Assembly: GCA_051747385.1 (NCBI GenBank)
Contig: JBNJGB010000012.1
Location: 62,001 to 126,000 of the forward strand
Source of the DNA: JBNJGB01 sp051747385
Lineage (GTDB): Bacteria > Myxococcota_A > UBA9042 > PHBI01 > JACKFB01
Reading direction: 5' to 3'
DNA: 64,000 bases
The position numbers and the translations under genes were made by a program. Positions 40,312 to 48,461 of this stretch are shown here, one piece after another. The notes under the pieces were generated by a model. The model was not told the DNA's origin. It was given only the letters and a program-made list of their open reading frames with translations, and did not search any database. Numbering within the stretch: position 1 is the stretch's first letter; each line of letters opens with the position of its first letter.

Positions 40312-43300
40312 CTACCGTCGCAGCGCCGCGAGAACCGCCTCGGCCGGGTGACGGGGCGTGAAGCCACGGAAACGGTCCACCTGGTGCCGACAGGAGTGGC
40401 CCGTGGCCAGCACGCGGCTCCGAGCCTCGGCGTCCTCGGGCAGGTGCCGGGCCCAGCCCATCTCGAACAGGGCGCGGGACTCCTCCTGGTGCACCGCCTC
40501 GTGGCCATACGCGCCGCTCATCCCGCAGCAGCCGGCGCGCGCCACCTCCAGGTCCAGCCCGAGCGCGGCGAAGGCCTCGCGCCACTGGTCCTGGGAGGCC
40601 GCCTCGGCCGTCCGCTCCGTGCAGTGTCCCAGGAGCTTCAGGCGCTCCGGGCGCGCCACGGCCCGCTCGCGGAGCCGATCGGCGTGCGCGACCAGGAACT
40701 CCTGGAGCAGGTGCACGCGCGCCGCCGGAGGCTCCTCGCCCAGGTCGTCCAGGGCCAGGGGAAGCTCGTCGCGGAAGACCAGCACCACGGCCGGCTCCAC
40801 GCCCACCATCGGAAGGCCCGTCCCGGCCACCTGCCGCAGCACGGCGGCGTTCCGCCTCGCGCGGCGCCGGAAGCGCGCCATGAACCCCTTCACGTGCCAG
40901 CCCTTGCCGCTGGGGAAGTACGGCAGCACCTCGACCCGGAAGCCCAGCTCTCCGAGCAGATCCACGACGGCCAGCATCACGCGCGGCTCGTAGAACCGCG
41001 TGAAGGCGTCCTGCACCAGCACCACCGTCCGGGCGCGCTCGGCCTCGCTCAGCCGGGCCACCCGCTCGGCGTCGAACGTCGGGACGCCCCGCGCGGCCAG
41101 CCCGGAGCGCGCGGTCTCCACGGCGAGGCGCGGCGTATCCACCATCCCCACGACCTTCCGGACCACCCAGCGGGACAGGGGGTTGTCCTGGAGGAGGTTC
41201 ACCAGCCGCGGGGCCCAGGCCATCAGCGGAAGCAGCGACTCGAGGCGCCCCACCAGCCCGTCGCGCAGGGGCCGCGGATAGCGCGAGTGGTACAGGTCCA
41301 GGAAGTCCGCCCGGAAGCGCGGGACGTCCACGCGGATGGGGCACCGGGTCGCGCAGGCCTTGCAGGCCAGGCAGCCCGCCATGGCGTCGTAGACGTCGTG
41401 GGAGTAGTCGTAGCGCCCGAGCCGGCGCATCAGGCCGTTCCACAGTCGCCCGAAGAACCCGAGCGGCGAGCGCCGGCCGCCCGGCCGCGGCGTATACCCG
41501 GCCACCGCGAGCTGTCGGAGCCACTCGCGCATCACCCCCGCCCGGCCCTTCGGCGAGTGGATGCGGTCGCGCGTGACCTTGAACGACGGGCACATGACCT
41601 CGTCGGCGTCCCAGTCGAAGCAGGCGCCGTTGCCGTTGCAGTTCACGGTGAGCGCGAACTGCGGCAGGCCGCGGACGGGCGCGGGGATCTGCCGGTCCCA
41701 CCGGCCGCGCTTGGGCCCGTCGACGCTGACGAGCTCTCCGCCGCTCCCCTCCGGCACGGCGAGCTTGCCGGGGTTGAGCTGGTTGTGCGGGTCGAAGGCC
41801 TTCTTCACCCGGCACAGCTCAGCGAACAGCTCCTCGCCGAAGACGTCCGGGTTGTACTCCGAGCGGAAGCCCTTGCCGTGCTCGCCCCACATCATGCCGC
41901 CGTAGCTCCGCGCCAGGTCGGCGACCCGGTCGGAGACGCGCCGCAGGAGGGCCTCGTCCTCCTCGTCCTTCAAGTCCAGCGCGGGCCGGACGTGGAGGCA
42001 GCCCACGTCCACGTGGCCGAACATGCCGTACTCCAGGCCCTCGGCGTCGAGGATGGCCCGGAACTCCGCCACGTACTCGGCCAGGCGCTCCGGCGGGACG
42101 ACCGTGTCCTCGACGAAGGCGACGGGCTTCCGCGGCCCCGGCGCGTTGCCCAGCAGTCCGACGCCCTTCTTCCGCAGCGTCCAGAGGGCCGCCGCCTCGG
42201 CCTCGTCCTGCGCCACGTACGCCCCGGACGGCCTGTGCGGGGCGTCGCCGGCGTCCTCCATCGTGGCCAGGAGGTCCCCCACACGCGCCTCGACCTCCTC
42301 CGGGTCGGCCCCCTCGTACTCGACGAGGTTCACGGCGGCCATGGGCTCGTCACCGTCGAGGAGCGGGCCCACGTCGTGCCAGATGACGTCCTCGCGCGCC
42401 AGCGAGAGCACCGTCTCGTCGATGGTCTCGATGGCGCTCGGGTTCGAGGCCACCACGAGCTGGGCCGACCCCAGGGCGTCGTCGAAGCTCGCGTACTTCA
42501 GCACCACCAGCCGCCGGTGGGTCGGGATGGGCGTCAGCTTCAGCGTCGCCTCGGTCACCAGCCCGAGCGTCCCCTCGGAGCCCGACAGCAGCGCGTTCAG
42601 GTCGAAGGTCCCGGCCTCCTCGTCGGCGACGCGCGCTAGGTTGTAGCCCGTCATGAACCGCCGCAGCTTGGGATAGACCTCGCGGATGAGGTCCCGCCGG
42701 CGCGTGATCACGTCGTCCACGACCCGGTGGACCTCGCCGGCCCGGTCCTCCCGGGCCTTCAGGGACTCCAGCCCCTCCCGGTCCACCCGCTCCGACTCGA
42801 GCACGGTCCCGTCCAGGAGCACGGTCTCCAGGGCGAGGACGTGCTCGCTGGTCCGGCCGTAGACGCGCGAGCCCTTGCCGCAGGCGTCCGTGTTGATCAT
42901 CCCGCCCAGGGTCGCCCGGTTCGACGGCGAGAGGTTGGGGGCGAAGAACACGCCGTGGCACGCCAGGTGCGCGTTGAGCTGGTCCAGGACCACGCCCGGC
43001 TGCACACGGACGCGCCCGCCCTCCAGGTCCACGTCCAGGATCTGGTTCATGTGCCGCGAGAGGTCGACGATGACGCCCTCGGACAGGGACTGGCCGTTGG
43101 TCCCCGTGCCTCCCCCGCGCGGCGACAGGGTCACCTCCCGGAAGCGCTCCTCCGCGGCCAGCCGCGCCACCGCCGCCACGTCCTCCGTGGCCTTCGGATA
43201 GACCACGGCCTGCGGGAGGATCTGGTAGACGCTGTTGTCCGTGGCCGTGACCAGCCGCGTCCCGGCGTCCACGTGCACGTCCCCGCCGAACCCGGCCCCG

Positions 43301-43368
43301 GGCAGGGCTTCGAGGAACTCCCGGTGCAGGCGGCGGACGCCTTCGAGCTGGTCCAGGCGCGGGATCAT
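40312..43368 (-). CDS. ydiJ: FAD and [4Fe-4S] hydroxyacid dehydrogenase, YdiJ type
   Basis: 1018 residues, the same length as E. coli YdiJ, a D-2-hydroxyglutarate dehydrogenase. An N-terminal FAD/PCMH domain (about 40-270) includes PRGGGTGTNGQSL near 86 and PSNRATLGGMINTDACG near 150. The C-terminal FAD oxidase lid lies at about 280-580. Then comes a ferredoxin-like segment CLACKACATRCP near 700 and a CCG-type electron-transfer domain (TGHSCRH, ARAGCCGMSG near 950-1010). It oxidises D-2-hydroxyglutarate or related acids and passes electrons to the membrane quinone pool. The start MIPRLDQL matches the conserved N-terminus of the family. Monocistronic. Confidence 0.92.
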   Translation of the reverse strand: MIPRLDQLEGVRRLHREFLEALPGAGFGGDVHVDAGTRLVTATDNSVYQILPQAVVYPKATEDVAAVARLAAEERFREVTLSPRGGGTGTNGQSLSEGVIVDLSRHMNQILDVDLEGGRVRVQPGVVLDQLNAHLACHGVFFAPNLSPSNRATLGGMINTDACGKGSRVYGRTSEHVLALETVLLDGTVLESERVDREGLESLKAREDRAGEVHRVVDDVITRRRDLIREVYPKLRRFMTGYNLARVADEEAGTFDLNALLSGSEGTLGLVTEATLKLTPIPTHRRLVVLKYASFDDALGSAQLVVASNPSAIETIDETVLSLAREDVIWHDVGPLLDGDEPMAAVNLVEYEGADPEEVEARVGDLLATMEDAGDAPHRPSGAYVAQDEAEAAALWTLRKKGVGLLGNAPGPRKPVAFVEDTVVPPERLAEYVAEFRAILDAEGLEYGMFGHVDVGCLHVRPALDLKDEEDEALLRRVSDRVADLARSYGGMMWGEHGKGFRSEYNPDVFGEELFAELCRVKKAFDPHNQLNPGKLAVPEGSGGELVSVDGPKRGRWDRQIPAPVRGLPQFALTVNCNGNGACFDWDADEVMCPSFKVTRDRIHSPKGRAGVMREWLRQLAVAGYTPRPGGRRSPLGFFGRLWNGLMRRLGRYDYSHDVYDAMAGCLACKACATRCPIRVDVPRFRADFLDLYHSRYPRPLRDGLVGRLESLLPLMAWAPRLVNLLQDNPLSRWVVRKVVGMVDTPRLAVETARSGLAARGVPTFDAERVARLSEAERARTVVLVQDAFTRFYEPRVMLAVVDLLGELGFRVEVLPYFPSGKGWHVKGFMARFRRRARRNAAVLRQVAGTGLPMVGVEPAVVLVFRDELPLALDDLGEEPPAARVHLLQEFLVAHADRLRERAVARPERLKLLGHCTERTAEAASQDQWREAFAALGLDLEVARAGCCGMSGAYGHEAVHQEESRALFEMGWARHLPEDAEARSRVLATGHSCRHQVDRFRGFTPRHPAEAVLAALRR

Positions 43369-43526
43369 GGTTCGCGTGCGAGCTCCGAGGGTCTGCTGGC
43401 AGAGCCGTGACCGCCCCTGTCCGTCCGTCGGACGGCACAAGAGGCGCAGGCACGAGACCACACCATGCCGCGCTCCCTGTCCCATGGCGAAAACGGCGAC
43501 GCACCACGCCCCTGCCGGTTCTGCAC

Positions 43527-44462
43527 TCAGACCGTGTGCTTCTCCAAGTCCTCCAAGAGCTGCTGCCCTCGTCTTAAGAAGCCGGGGACCTCAGCCCCCA
43601 CCGGCTTCATGGTCCCTGCAAGACGTGGTAACCACGTCTCGTACACGATCGAGTCGATGAGCATGCTTCCCTGCTCGATATCCGTGGCGTCGAACAAGAA
43701 GTCGACGGTTGGCTGCTCAGGCGTTCTCCAGCCTCGCACGTGCCACAAGAAGCGCGGCCACGAGGAGATCATGAGTCGCCTGTGAGTGGCGCGCGCCAGC
43801 GCCCCCTCCTGGCGTAGCTTCCGCTTGAAGGCCTGGACCGTTGTGAGCCGAATGTCCCACTCGAGATGGGGGAACGTCCGCCCGGTGGCGTGGAAAGCCG
43901 ACCAAAGAGCGCTGGTCGCGCACGCTGCGGCGACGTGGTCCTGCTCCTGAAAGGCGAGCGACTCGACCGCCAAGTCCCACCCGAAGAAGCTCACCGGGTA
44001 CTTCACCGTGACGGGGTAGCGTCGCTCGCTCGTGTCACCGTAGCTCCGGAGGCAGGTGCGGCCCATGATGGTCTCGGGCAGTGGCTTCACCACGATGAAG
44101 CCGAGGTACGAGGCACCACCCAGCTTGCGGGGTAGCTCGGCTCGAGCTTCGCCCAACCAAGACTCGAACTCGTGGACGTCGAACTCCTCCCTGAAGAAGT
44201 GCAGCCTGGCGCAGCTCCGCGGGTACCTATGAAAACAGCGCACGTAGTAGGCTGCGAAGTCCTCGAGGTAGTCGCGATCGACGTAGTCGCGCTCGACGAC
44301 CACGGTTTGTGCGCCGAGGTACTCGAAGTACTCCTCGAAGTACGTCAGATGCGTGCGCTGTCGCACCACCGCGGAGTCGGCTCCGACGAATCCCGCCATG
44401 AACTCCACCAAGAAGCCGATGGAGTATGGCCGAACGTCATAGGGATCGTCGTCGGGTGCCAC
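43527..44462 (-). CDS. Unknown protein with papain-like-protease signatures, second gene of a two-gene operon
   Basis: 311 residues from the GTG at 44462, 2 bp after the upstream small gene. Landmarks: PYSIGFLVEFMAGFVG, YLGAQTVVVERDYV, LGGASYLGFIVVKPLPETIMGRTCLRS near 140 and LAFQEQDHVAAACATSALW near 190. The EQD-x5-CATxALW pattern resembles the active-site region of papain-like cysteine peptidase families (QxDxxxCGxxAxxM), but the C-terminal third contains no obvious catalytic His/Asp pair, so it may be non-catalytic or shortened. Composition is lower in GC than the flanking genes. Function unknown; the small upstream partner suggests an antitoxin-like or adaptor role. Confidence 0.6.
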   Translation of the reverse strand: MAPDDDPYDVRPYSIGFLVEFMAGFVGADSAVVRQRTHLTYFEEYFEYLGAQTVVVERDYVDRDYLEDFAAYYVRCFHRYPRSCARLHFFREEFDVHEFESWLGEARAELPRKLGGASYLGFIVVKPLPETIMGRTCLRSYGDTSERRYPVTVKYPVSFFGWDLAVESLAFQEQDHVAAACATSALWSAFHATGRTFPHLEWDIRLTTVQAFKRKLRQEGALARATHRRLMISSWPRFLWHVRGWRTPEQPTVDFLFDATDIEQGSMLIDSIVYETWLPRLAGTMKPVGAEVPGFLRRGQQLLEDLEKHTV

Positions 44463-44464
44463 GG

Positions 44465-44653
44465 CTAGAGCGTGAACGGCTCTTCGAGCGCCCTCGTGTC
44501 GAGCTGACGCTTGCGGTCGAACTCCTCGATCTCGCGTTCCGCACCATCGATAGCGGTCTTGAACGCAGCTCGCCCCTCGGCGGAGGTCAGCCACTCCCCG
44601 ATCTTCGCGAGATCGTCGTCGCTCAGCTCGAAGCGGTCACTCTGCTTGCTCAT
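44465..44653 (-). CDS. Small acidic helical protein, first gene of a two-gene operon
   Basis: 62 residues, MSKQSDRFELSDDDLAKIG through EFDRKRQLDTRALEEPFTL, with two helices and many Asp/Glu residues. No signal, Cys or known motif. It is read into the downstream 311-residue gene with a 2-bp gap, and the pair stands apart from the YdiJ and CHAT genes. Small acidic proteins upstream of larger toxic or protease-like partners are often antitoxins or chaperones; that is the only functional guess possible. Its promoter should lie in the 344-bp gap to the right. Confidence 0.6.
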   Translation of the reverse strand: MSKQSDRFELSDDDLAKIGEWLTSAEGRAAFKTAIDGAEREIEEFDRKRQLDTRALEEPFTL

Positions 44654-44997
44654 GAGCCTCTACCTGCCAAGAGGACGGGCTTCCTGGGTCGGGGCCACCC
44701 AAGGCCGCGGAAGGGTAGGTTGGCCCTTACCGCGTGTCAAGTCGGCCCCTTCCATGCGATCCTCGAGTCTTAGATCATCCCAACGGCAATCGGTCAAGCT
44801 GCTTTCGGTGAGAGCCTCTCGGACACGCCGCTCCCGCGCAGCGGCTCCAGGCCCACAGCACACCCGAGAGGACAACCCCTCCCCTCTTGCCGAACAAGGA
44901 TGCGGCCGCTTGCGCGATCAGCTCCTGCTGAACAGGACGCCCCCGGCGGCCCCAGCGCCCCTACCCCGTTGTGGAAACGAGCGCGGGCCAGGCTCGC
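44654..44997. other. 344-bp gap between the two-gene operon and the CHAT gene
   Basis: No gene seen. It is less GC-rich than average and contains a small inverted repeat (AAGGG...CCCTT) near 44712. Both flanking genes are transcribed leftward, so the CHAT transcript ends and the small operon's promoter must lie here. Confidence 0.4.
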
Positions 44998-47900
44998 CTA
45001 CTTCACGATCACCTCCGCCGTGGGGAGGCCGTAGACGCTGTACGCGATCCAGCTCGGGTCCCCTTCCTTCCTGGCGGCATCGCGAGCCCCGCGCACGGCC
45101 GCGCCGAGACGCGGTGGCTCTTCGCTTCGGAAGGCCTCGTACAGCGCGTTGACGAAGGTACGTGCGCTCGCATCGTCTATGGGCCAGTTGGGAACGACCA
45201 GAAGCTGCACGCCTCCTTCGAGGAACGCCTGAACCCATCCGCCCGGACCGGTCAGGATCCGGCCCGCGCGACCGACCTCGCAGGCATTGAGCACGACGAC
45301 TGCCTTTCCGGGGCGGTCCGAGATGAACTCGCGCGCGAGGCCCGCGTCAAGATACCCAGGCCGCCAGGAATCGCCTGATACAGCGCCCTCCATCATCAGG
45401 CGTGCGGACGTGCCATCCCCGACGGCCGCCTCGCCGTGGCAGGCGAAGTGCAGGAGATCGAACCCCTTGGCCAGCCGGTCCAGTACGACCGCTGTCCGGC
45501 CCGGCACGGAAACGGCCCCGAGCGCATCGGCCACGGCCATCGCCTCATGGCGAGCCTGGGGCAGACGGTAGTCGCGGTGAGGATAATCCGGCGCGACGAC
45601 GAAGCGCTCCCGTCCCACCTCGATCTTGCGGTCCTGAGAGATGTCCCACAGGCCCCGCGTCAGCCCCAGATCGACCAGGAAGCGGGACTCCTCGTGGACG
45701 CGGCACGTGTCCGGATCCAGCAGATGGACGAGCTCCCACGGGAGGTCCGGACCCTCGGCGACGAGATGGAGTCCGGTCTCCTGCAGTTGCCCCCACCGCG
45801 CGTGCAGGGCCTGATTCAGCCTCTCCGGGACGACCTCCCGGCACAACTCCGCTCCAAGGGCGCGGAGCCGCCGTTCGAAGAGATGCGCATCGTGCTCGGC
45901 TTGGTCCCAGGCGTCCGTCAGCCGCTCGTACAGTCGCGTGATGTATCCGGGCCAATCCTCGGGGATCGGCCTCGAGTGGAACACCTGGCGGTCGACCCTG
46001 TCGCCGTCTGTGCGCAGCTCGTAGCGCAGCACGATCTGGCCGTCCTGGCGAAGCCGGATGACCTCGAGCTCCGCGGGACCTCGGCGGGTGGTGACCTGAG
46101 CAGCTCTGTGGGACACTCGGCCAAGCTGGGTGGTCCCCCCCGAGGTCACCTCGAAGTCCAGGGGGAGCTGGACTCGCACTTCATCCGCCTGCGAGACGCG
46201 CACGATGGCGCGTCCGGGGCCGGCTCGGGCGCCCACGAGCCAGAAGTCCACGACCTGGATCGAGTCCCCTGTGGGGAAGGGCACGCGCTGCACCCCGCTG
46301 CCCTCGCACGCCAGCCGCACACCCTCCCGGCAGATCACCTCCACCTCCAGAGCACGGTCGGGACGGCCGTCCCCCGAACCCACGGTCTGCCCGCTCCCGG
46401 CGGTCAGCTCGTCACGACCCAGCTGAACGCGCAGGGGAGCTTCGGCCCCCACCGGCAGGCGCTCGGGCGGTGTGGCCCGGACGGAGAAAGGCCTCGTCGC
46501 CGGCGCTCCCCCAGCGGTGTCGTCACCGGAGAAGGCCCCCGCGCTCTCGTCGAAGGCCGCGTCCTCCACGTTCAACCCGATCACCTGCTCGCTGTCCAGG
46601 GGCGACGTAGACCGGCGGCGATTCCTCGTCGCGCGGCGCTGTCGCTGAGCGGAGGGTGCATCCAGGCCCGGCATGTCCGGCACGATCACGTCGGCGAGGC
46701 GGCGGCGCCCCGGTTGAGGTAGCTCCGGCCACAACGTGGCATCCGCAGGCAGAAGCCAGCGCGCCAGGGCTTTCGCAACCCTGCGGTGCGAGAAGAAGCT
46801 CGTATGGACGATGGACGACCGGTCCTCATGGAACTTGTCGTCATCAACCCAGTGCATGACCGTCTGGCTGAGTCGCGTGGCCGAGGCGTTGTCCACCACG
46901 AGATCGTTGGCCGCGCCCTTGAACAACCTGTCCACCGCGGCATCAGCGACGCGGAGGAGCGAAAGAGACTCGGGCTCGAAGTCGACCGTCGCCAATCGGT
47001 AGGACGGGGGGACCGCGGTGTGCGGCTCGAGACTGTCGAGACGCTCAAGGTAGTCGCCTTCCGGGGCCATGGCCCAGAGACCAGGGACGCCGGCTCCGGC
47101 GACATCGCCGTCGAGAGTCGCCGTGGCGAGGGCTTTCACCAGGACGACCAGCCCGGACATCCAGTCCTTCGCGATCTCCGCGGCTATCTTGATCTCGGGC
47201 ACCGGACTTAGCGCCCATGCAACGCCGGCCGTGATGGTGGTCAGGTGGTCCAGGAGGTCGTGCCAGTGCCGAGGTGAGGCGAGCAAGGTCCCGCCGTTGG
47301 TGGGTGCCACCATGGCCACCTCTCCGAACCGGAGATCCGAGTCGGAGCGCGGCGCCAGCTCCTCGATGAGCGTCCGCACCACCAACGCGCCGCGGCTGTG
47401 GCAGACGATGTCGACCTGGGGAGTCCAGTCCTGCCAGTCCGCGCTGCACAGGACCTCCCAGATCCACCCGGCGTTGTCCTTGGGAGTCACGGAGAGCGTG
47501 CGGTGGTCGAAGCCGACGACGGCGTCGTAGTGCTCCAAGGCCGCTGCGAGAAGTGGGCGGGTAGACTCGTCCGCCAGGCCTCCAAAGCACCCGTGGGTGC
47601 TCGAGAATGTGCCGTGGACGAGGGCGAGGATTCGGGGTGGCGAGCCCCCCCAGTCGTCAGGAAGCGCTTCGGACAGACTGTCGACCGGACGCCAGGTCTC
47701 GGTCTCGACACTTCGGATGTGAAGCAGCTGCCTCTCTCGCACGCGCTCCTCGAGCGTCTTCACGAGTGACCCCAGTCCGGCCTGGAGCGCGCGGGTCGCC
47801 CATCTCAAGACGAGGGTTCGAGCGCCTGAGACGACCTTGTCCCACCATGCGCCACGCCGCGCACGCTCGAGGGTGGTGTCGGAGAGATCGAGGCTGAAAC

Positions 47901-48351
47901 GGAACGTCCCCACGGCCGGACGGCCGCTGCAGCTTCCCCGTCGGCGCGGGGTCCGCGGATCCACCGGGCCGGCCTGCAACTCGGGGAAGTACCACCGAGC
48001 CACGGCGCCCTCCTGCACCACAACGACGGCCGTCTCGTCCTCCCCGAGAGGGACTTCCAAGTCGACATCGACCCGCGCGCCGGGCAAGGCGATGAGTGCG
48101 CCGCCGCGTCTGGTGCCGGTCCCCCGATCTGGCGGCGCCACTTCGAGGACCCGCGCCAACGTGAGCCGGTCGCTCTCGTCGAACCGAGCGTCCCCCAGAG
48201 CGTCACGGATCGCCTCGAGAAACCCGTCTCTTCGAATCTCCTCGGCGGATCGGCGTACCGTGCCGGGTCGCCTCTCCAGTCCCGAGAATCGGGGCCGGTA
48301 TCCCGACCCCACTCTCGCCCGGACTCCCGTCTCGTCCGTGTGGTAGCTCAC
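44998..48351 (-). CDS. Alpha/beta-hydrolase-CHAT protease fusion protein
   Basis: 1117 residues. An N-terminal ~220 residues of unknown fold are followed by a lipase-like alpha/beta-hydrolase segment (about 240-420: LALVHGTFSSTHG near 247, DIVCHSRGALVV near 317 as the GxSxG-type nucleophile). A beta-rich middle section follows (about 600-850). The C-terminal CHAT caspase-like peptidase domain (about 880-1117) has its catalytic dyad in LLHFACHGEA (His near 967) and VVVLNACEVG (Cys near 1020). CHAT proteases commonly work in bacterial immune or cell-death pathways. The GTG at 48351 is preceded by GGGAGG. Alone, with no co-operonic partner. Confidence 0.88.
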   Translation of the reverse strand: MSYHTDETGVRARVGSGYRPRFSGLERRPGTVRRSAEEIRRDGFLEAIRDALGDARFDESDRLTLARVLEVAPPDRGTGTRRGGALIALPGARVDVDLEVPLGEDETAVVVVQEGAVARWYFPELQAGPVDPRTPRRRGSCSGRPAVGTFRFSLDLSDTTLERARRGAWWDKVVSGARTLVLRWATRALQAGLGSLVKTLEERVRERQLLHIRSVETETWRPVDSLSEALPDDWGGSPPRILALVHGTFSSTHGCFGGLADESTRPLLAAALEHYDAVVGFDHRTLSVTPKDNAGWIWEVLCSADWQDWTPQVDIVCHSRGALVVRTLIEELAPRSDSDLRFGEVAMVAPTNGGTLLASPRHWHDLLDHLTTITAGVAWALSPVPEIKIAAEIAKDWMSGLVVLVKALATATLDGDVAGAGVPGLWAMAPEGDYLERLDSLEPHTAVPPSYRLATVDFEPESLSLLRVADAAVDRLFKGAANDLVVDNASATRLSQTVMHWVDDDKFHEDRSSIVHTSFFSHRRVAKALARWLLPADATLWPELPQPGRRRLADVIVPDMPGLDAPSAQRQRRATRNRRRSTSPLDSEQVIGLNVEDAAFDESAGAFSGDDTAGGAPATRPFSVRATPPERLPVGAEAPLRVQLGRDELTAGSGQTVGSGDGRPDRALEVEVICREGVRLACEGSGVQRVPFPTGDSIQVVDFWLVGARAGPGRAIVRVSQADEVRVQLPLDFEVTSGGTTQLGRVSHRAAQVTTRRGPAELEVIRLRQDGQIVLRYELRTDGDRVDRQVFHSRPIPEDWPGYITRLYERLTDAWDQAEHDAHLFERRLRALGAELCREVVPERLNQALHARWGQLQETGLHLVAEGPDLPWELVHLLDPDTCRVHEESRFLVDLGLTRGLWDISQDRKIEVGRERFVVAPDYPHRDYRLPQARHEAMAVADALGAVSVPGRTAVVLDRLAKGFDLLHFACHGEAAVGDGTSARLMMEGAVSGDSWRPGYLDAGLAREFISDRPGKAVVVLNACEVGRAGRILTGPGGWVQAFLEGGVQLLVVPNWPIDDASARTFVNALYEAFRSEEPPRLGAAVRGARDAARKEGDPSWIAYSVYGLPTAEVIVK

Positions 48352-48461
48352 CCGCTGCACCTCCCGCTGGCCACGCGACGCGGTCCCCCCCGGATATCAC
48401 GTCATGGCGAGGGCTGCATGCCGGGCCGGGAGGCACGCGGCCGCGAGGGGGTTGAAGAGTC

